Shown here in pieces: positions 61,320 to 64,000 of a stretch of DNA of 64,000 nucleotides. Location of the stretch: assembly GCF_000243415.2 (NCBI RefSeq), contig NZ_KI912270.1, forward strand, positions 3,162,001-3,226,000. Reading direction: 5' to 3'. Positions within the stretch are counted from its first letter, which is position 1; each line of letters opens with the position of its first letter. The notes under the pieces are model-generated. The model had not been told where the DNA came from. It did not search any database and was given only the letters and a program-made list of their open reading frames with translations. Made by a program: the position numbers and the translations under genes. This DNA is from Mycolicibacterium tusciae JS617. Lineage in GTDB: Bacteria > Actinomycetota > Actinomycetes > Mycobacteriales > Mycobacteriaceae.

Positions 61320-61991
61320 TCAGCCGGCGGTAGCGCCGGGAGCGCGGACCACCATCGGCACGGCAGGGAAATACCGCGCCATCTCTGAACGCGCCTTGCG
61401 CAGCGCCGCAGTGCCGTAACCGTGCTTTCGGTGGTCCGGATGGATCCAGATCCGGACGTTCACCTCACCGCTTACTAGCTCCCCGAACACCATTCCGACT
61501 GTCTGCGTCCCTATTTCGGCCACCAGCCACACGGCGTCCTCGGCGTCGATCCGTCCGATAGCCGAGCCGATCTCGTCGTCGAGAGGGCCTGCGGCACCGC
61601 CGGAGCCGTCACCGGCGGCACCCATGTCGGCGGTCCGGGCTCCGAAGAGGTCTCGGTCGGCCTCGCCGGAGAACGCCCGCAGCTCGAGATGCTCTCCTGA
61701 ACTCTCGGGCCGTTCCATCAGGGTGAAGCTCAGTCGGCTGTTCAGGTCCTCGAGTTCCGCCGCGATCTTGCGCCGCGAGTCTTTGGTGAGTCGATACATC
61801 GGCATTTGCACCACCGCTTCGGCGCCCAGGTGCGTGGTGCCGAGCAATTCGGCAACCGCTTCGACGGCCGCGCCGCGGTTGTCGGCATCGACGATCACAT
61901 CAAGCACCTCGTGCCGGCGGTCGAGAGCAGCGATCAGGGCGTCGGTGATCTCACGGCGCGAAGCGGCGAAGTCGTGGTCATTGTCGGCCAT
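61320..61991 (-). CDS. GNAT acetyltransferase with an N-terminal GyrA-like segment
   Basis: A 223-residue two-part protein. Residues about 10-90 resemble part of the GyrA/ParC coiled-coil region (Leu-Ile-Ala-Ala-Leu-Asp-Arg-Arg-His-Glu-Val-Leu-Asp-Val-Ile; Leu-Leu-Gly; Arg-Leu-Thr; Glu-Leu-Glu-Asp-Leu-Asn). Residues about 105-215 form a GNAT domain with the acetyl-CoA loop Arg-Lys-His-Gly-Tyr-Gly-Thr-Ala-Ala-Leu. The acceptor is unknown; the GyrA-like part may mediate binding to a topoisomerase or just dimerise. Confidence 0.8.
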   Translation of the reverse strand: MADNDHDFAASRREITDALIAALDRRHEVLDVIVDADNRGAAVEAVAELLGTTHLGAEAVVQMPMYRLTKDSRRKIAAELEDLNSRLSFTLMERPESSGEHLELRAFSGEADRDLFGARTADMGAAGDGSGGAAGPLDDEIGSAIGRIDAEDAVWLVAEIGTQTVGMVFGELVSGEVNVRIWIHPDHRKHGYGTAALRKARSEMARYFPAVPMVVRAPGATAG

Positions 61992-62060
61992 GGCGCCAGC
62001 GTAAACGCCGCCGGTTTTGAATTCTCGACGCGAGGTGCCGACCGAGACGTTTAGTTGGTT

Positions 62061-62125
62061 ATGTATGACTTCGCTTCATGCGTTCATCGCGTTTTCGTTG
62101 ACTTCCACAGTCATCAGTCATACAT
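62061..62125. promoter_or_regulatory. Inverted repeat upstream of the P450 gene
   Basis: ATGTATGACT (62061-62070) and AGTCATACAT (62116-62125) are a perfect 10-base inverted repeat separated by 45 bases. An extra AGTCAT is next to the right arm. It lies 39-103 bases upstream of the P450 start; the downstream TetR regulator is the natural candidate to bind it, possibly by looping. Confidence 0.5.
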
Positions 62126-62163
62126 TTCGAGCATTCTGTCGTCTCAGTCAGGGCTGGTGGCCA

Positions 62164-63396
62164 ATGAACGTCGACGTGCTCTGCCCCAATGTCTTCGACG
62201 CCGGGCTCCCGACGCTGACCTACGACGTCGAAGAGACGCCCGCCGCAGTGTTCCCGCGAATTCGCGAGGCGCAGTCGCAGGCCCCCATCGCCATCGGACC
62301 ATTCGGTCCCGAGATCCTGTCCCACGAATTGGTGCGGACGGTGATGCGTGACGCGCGCTTCACGATCCCGCCCGGAATGAACCTGATGGTGCACGGCATC
62401 ACGTCAGGACCACTGTGGGACAAAATGATCAACAGCCTCCTCGGCCTCGAAGGCGAGCCTCATCGCCGGCTGCGCAGCCTGGTGTCCAAGGCCTTCACAC
62501 CGCGGGCCAGCGCGCGGCTGCACGACACCATCGTCGACGTGCTCAACGAACTCATCGACCGGGCGGCCGTCGAGGGACGCTGCGACGTCGTCGCCGACAT
62601 CGCGCGGCCCTACCCCGTGCCGATCATCTGCGCGCTGCTCGGCGCCCCGCGGGAGGACTGGGAGCAGTTCTCGCTCTGGGCTGACGACATCTTCACCGCG
62701 TTCAATCTGGACTTCGAGGCGGGGATCGACGAGTCCCTCGTCATGCGCGCGTGGGACGAACTGGACGTCTACGTCGACGAGATGGTCGCGCGGCGGCGCC
62801 ACACCCCCACCGACGATCTGCTGTCCGATCTGATCCGCGCCGAGGACGAAGGCGACCGGCTCAACGCCGCTGAACTGCGCATGCTCGCCGGCGGTCTGCT
62901 GCTCGCGGGCACCGACACCACCCGCAACCAGGTGGCCGCATCCATCGACATCCTCGTCGACCACCCCGACCAATGGACACTGCTGGGCGAGCACCCCGAG
63001 CTCGCGGCCACCGCCGTCGAGGAGACCATGCGCCACTCGCCGATCGCGTGCGGCACCCTTCGCACCGTCACCGAGGACACCGAATTCGCGGGCCACCTGT
63101 TCCCCGCCGGAACGTTGGTGCTCGTCAATACCTTTGCCGCCAACCGGGATCCGGCTATCTACACCGACCCCGACCGCTTTGACATCAGCCGGACCGACGC
63201 GCCCGCCGTGCTGAGCTTCGGTGGCGGCATCCACTACTGCCTCGGCGCGAACCTGGCCCGGCTCGAGCTCGCCGAGGCCCTACAGATCCTCACCCGCCGA
63301 ATGCGCGAACCCTCCCGCACAGGTCCGGCGCCCTGGAAGCCGATGATGGGGTTGAGCGGACCGACGACGCTGCCGATCGAGTTCTCCCGTGCCTAA
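62164..63396 (+). CDS. Cytochrome P450
   Basis: A 410-residue P450. I-helix Ala-Gly-Thr-Asp-Thr-Thr, Glu-x-x-Arg in Glu-Glu-Thr-Met-Arg, and heme loop Phe-Gly-Gly-Gly-Ile-His-Tyr-Cys-Leu-Gly-Ala-Asn-Leu-Ala-Arg are intact, so it should be an active soluble monooxygenase. ATG 62164 fits the family N-terminus; the frame is open to 62017. No ferredoxin or reductase lies next to it. Substrate unknown. It overlaps the TetR gene by eight bases. Confidence 0.92.
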   Translation: MNVDVLCPNVFDAGLPTLTYDVEETPAAVFPRIREAQSQAPIAIGPFGPEILSHELVRTVMRDARFTIPPGMNLMVHGITSGPLWDKMINSLLGLEGEPHRRLRSLVSKAFTPRASARLHDTIVDVLNELIDRAAVEGRCDVVADIARPYPVPIICALLGAPREDWEQFSLWADDIFTAFNLDFEAGIDESLVMRAWDELDVYVDEMVARRRHTPTDDLLSDLIRAEDEGDRLNAAELRMLAGGLLLAGTDTTRNQVAASIDILVDHPDQWTLLGEHPELAATAVEETMRHSPIACGTLRTVTEDTEFAGHLFPAGTLVLVNTFAANRDPAIYTDPDRFDISRTDAPAVLSFGGGIHYCLGANLARLELAEALQILTRRMREPSRTGPAPWKPMMGLSGPTTLPIEFSRA

Positions 63397-64000
63397 CCGC
63401 GGCTGGTCGGGCAATGCCCCGGGGTCCGACGAAGAGGCGATCGACCGGATCCTCGACGTGGCCGACGCCATCATCGCCGAGCGCGGAACCGCCGTACGCA
63501 TCGCCGACGTCGCGCGCATGCTCGGCGTCACCCGTCAGACCGTCTACCGCTACTTCCCCAACACCGAAGAGCTGTTGTTGGCCAGCGGGATGCGTACCGC
63601 AGACGGGTTTCTCGACCAGCTCGCCGAGCACACCAGCGGGTTGACCGAACCCGCCGCGGCGATCGTCGAGGGAATCGCATTCGCCGTCGAGACACTCGCT
63701 GAGGACGCACAATTCGCCAACCTGCTCAGGAACGGATCCAAGAGCGGCACCGCCGTCTCACTGACCTCCGACACCGCCAGGGCATTCAGCCGTTCGATGC
63801 TGCACCGATGCGATGTCGATTGGGAGAGCAACGGTTACGACGAGGCGGCGCTCGATGAGCTGGCCGAGTTGGGGTTGCGCACATTCCATTCGATACTCGT
63901 CGACCCCGGTGAGCCCGCGCGTGACGGCTTTGCTCTGCGCCGCTTCATTTCCCGGTGGTTGGGCCCGGCCGTCGTGTATCCGCGGCTGACCCAGGTCATG
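63389..64000 (+). CDS. TetR-family regulator (incomplete at window end)
   Basis: The frame from GTG 63389 is open for 204 codons to the window edge. The N-terminal helix-turn-helix is clear (Val-Arg-Ile-Ala-Asp-Val-Ala-Arg-Met-Leu-Gly-Val-Thr-Arg-Gln-Thr-Val-Tyr-Arg-Tyr-Phe). Overlap with the P450 stop implies co-translation; it probably controls the P450 operon through the inverted repeat at 62061-62125. The C-terminus is missing from the window. Confidence 0.88.
   Translation, partial: MPNRGWSGNAPGSDEEAIDRILDVADAIIAERGTAVRIADVARMLGVTRQTVYRYFPNTEELLLASGMRTADGFLDQLAEHTSGLTEPAAAIVEGIAFAVETLAEDAQFANLLRNGSKSGTAVSLTSDTARAFSRSMLHRCDVDWESNGYDEAALDELAELGLRTFHSILVDPGEPARDGFALRRFISRWLGPAVVYPRLTQVM

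Noticed and set aside
1..64000. CRISPR arrays, tRNA or rRNA genes, complete insertion sequences
   Set aside because: No regularly spaced repeats, no tRNA-like cloverleaf or rRNA stretch noticed, and no transposase gene among the recognisable proteins.

Overview
The window is high-GC actinobacterial DNA, almost certainly a Mycobacterium or Mycolicibacterium species, probably a metabolically versatile environmental type. The reasons are several EspC-like type VII secretion substrates, an MPT64-like lipoprotein, an LppA-type lipoprotein, a WS/DGAT acyltransferase, Lsr2-type DNA binding, many GTG/TTG starts, and dense ATGA/TGATG/GTGA stop-start overlaps. No tRNA, rRNA, complete insertion sequence or CRISPR array was seen.

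Layout. 1-6.5 kb: DUF1206 membrane protein, zinc-ribbon PP2C phosphatase, a TetR regulator with a tandem operator facing a small membrane protein, a RibD/DHFR-like reductase, a beta-lactamase-like hydrolase, a VapC remnant and an MPT64-like lipoprotein. 6.6-9.9 kb: a type VII toxin cassette (EspC-like protein, TNT-domain NAD glycohydrolase, putative immunity protein) followed by decayed pieces of a second TNT tip and a frameshifted second immunity gene. 9.9-16 kb: prfC, then a cobalt-type nitrile hydratase operon (membrane protein, beta, alpha, metallochaperone, CbtB, CbtA) facing a GlxA-type regulator. 16-18.4 kb: a polar amino-acid ABC transporter with a fused binding protein and permease. 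18.5-24.4 kb: a defence-like island (MazG-like pyrophosphohydrolase, HNH nuclease, DUF6884/GIY-YIG protein, PLD-helicase-DUF3427 protein). 24.8-33.2 kb: WS/DGAT, DsbA-like protein, ThDP enzyme, a PaoABC-type molybdenum aldehyde oxidoreductase and an apparently inactive APH(6)-like kinase.

33.3-43.3 kb is the most striking part. It holds jetA, jetB and jetC of a Wadjet (MksFEB-like SMC) anti-plasmid system, split apart by an ERCC4-Lsr2 nuclease gene, a small repeat element and an opposite-strand type VII cassette, with no jetD next to them. Each jet gene has its own promoter region carrying a TGTCG...N...TATGTT element. This resembles the PafBC (LexA-independent DNA-damage) motif, tTGTCRGTG-N8-TAnnnT. 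The helicase operon carries a related element positioned for a leaderless transcript, and the MazG gene a partial one. The inferred picture is a DNA-damage-responsive defence regulon.

43-52.5 kb: small exported proteins; a putative peptide-modification operon (a 63-residue Gly/Asp-rich peptide with two identical repeats, a JmjC oxygenase, a sucrase/ferredoxin-like protein, a hemerythrin); an esterase, an AraC regulator and a TspO-like protein. 52.9-56.4 kb: a third EspC-like cassette with a large TPR-region protein and a lipoprotein. 56.7-61.1 kb: a STAS protein, then a D-glucarate operon (KGSADH, kdgD, gudD). 61.1-64 kb: a second copy of the small repeat element, a GyrA-like/GNAT fusion, and a P450 with its overlapping TetR regulator, which runs off the window.
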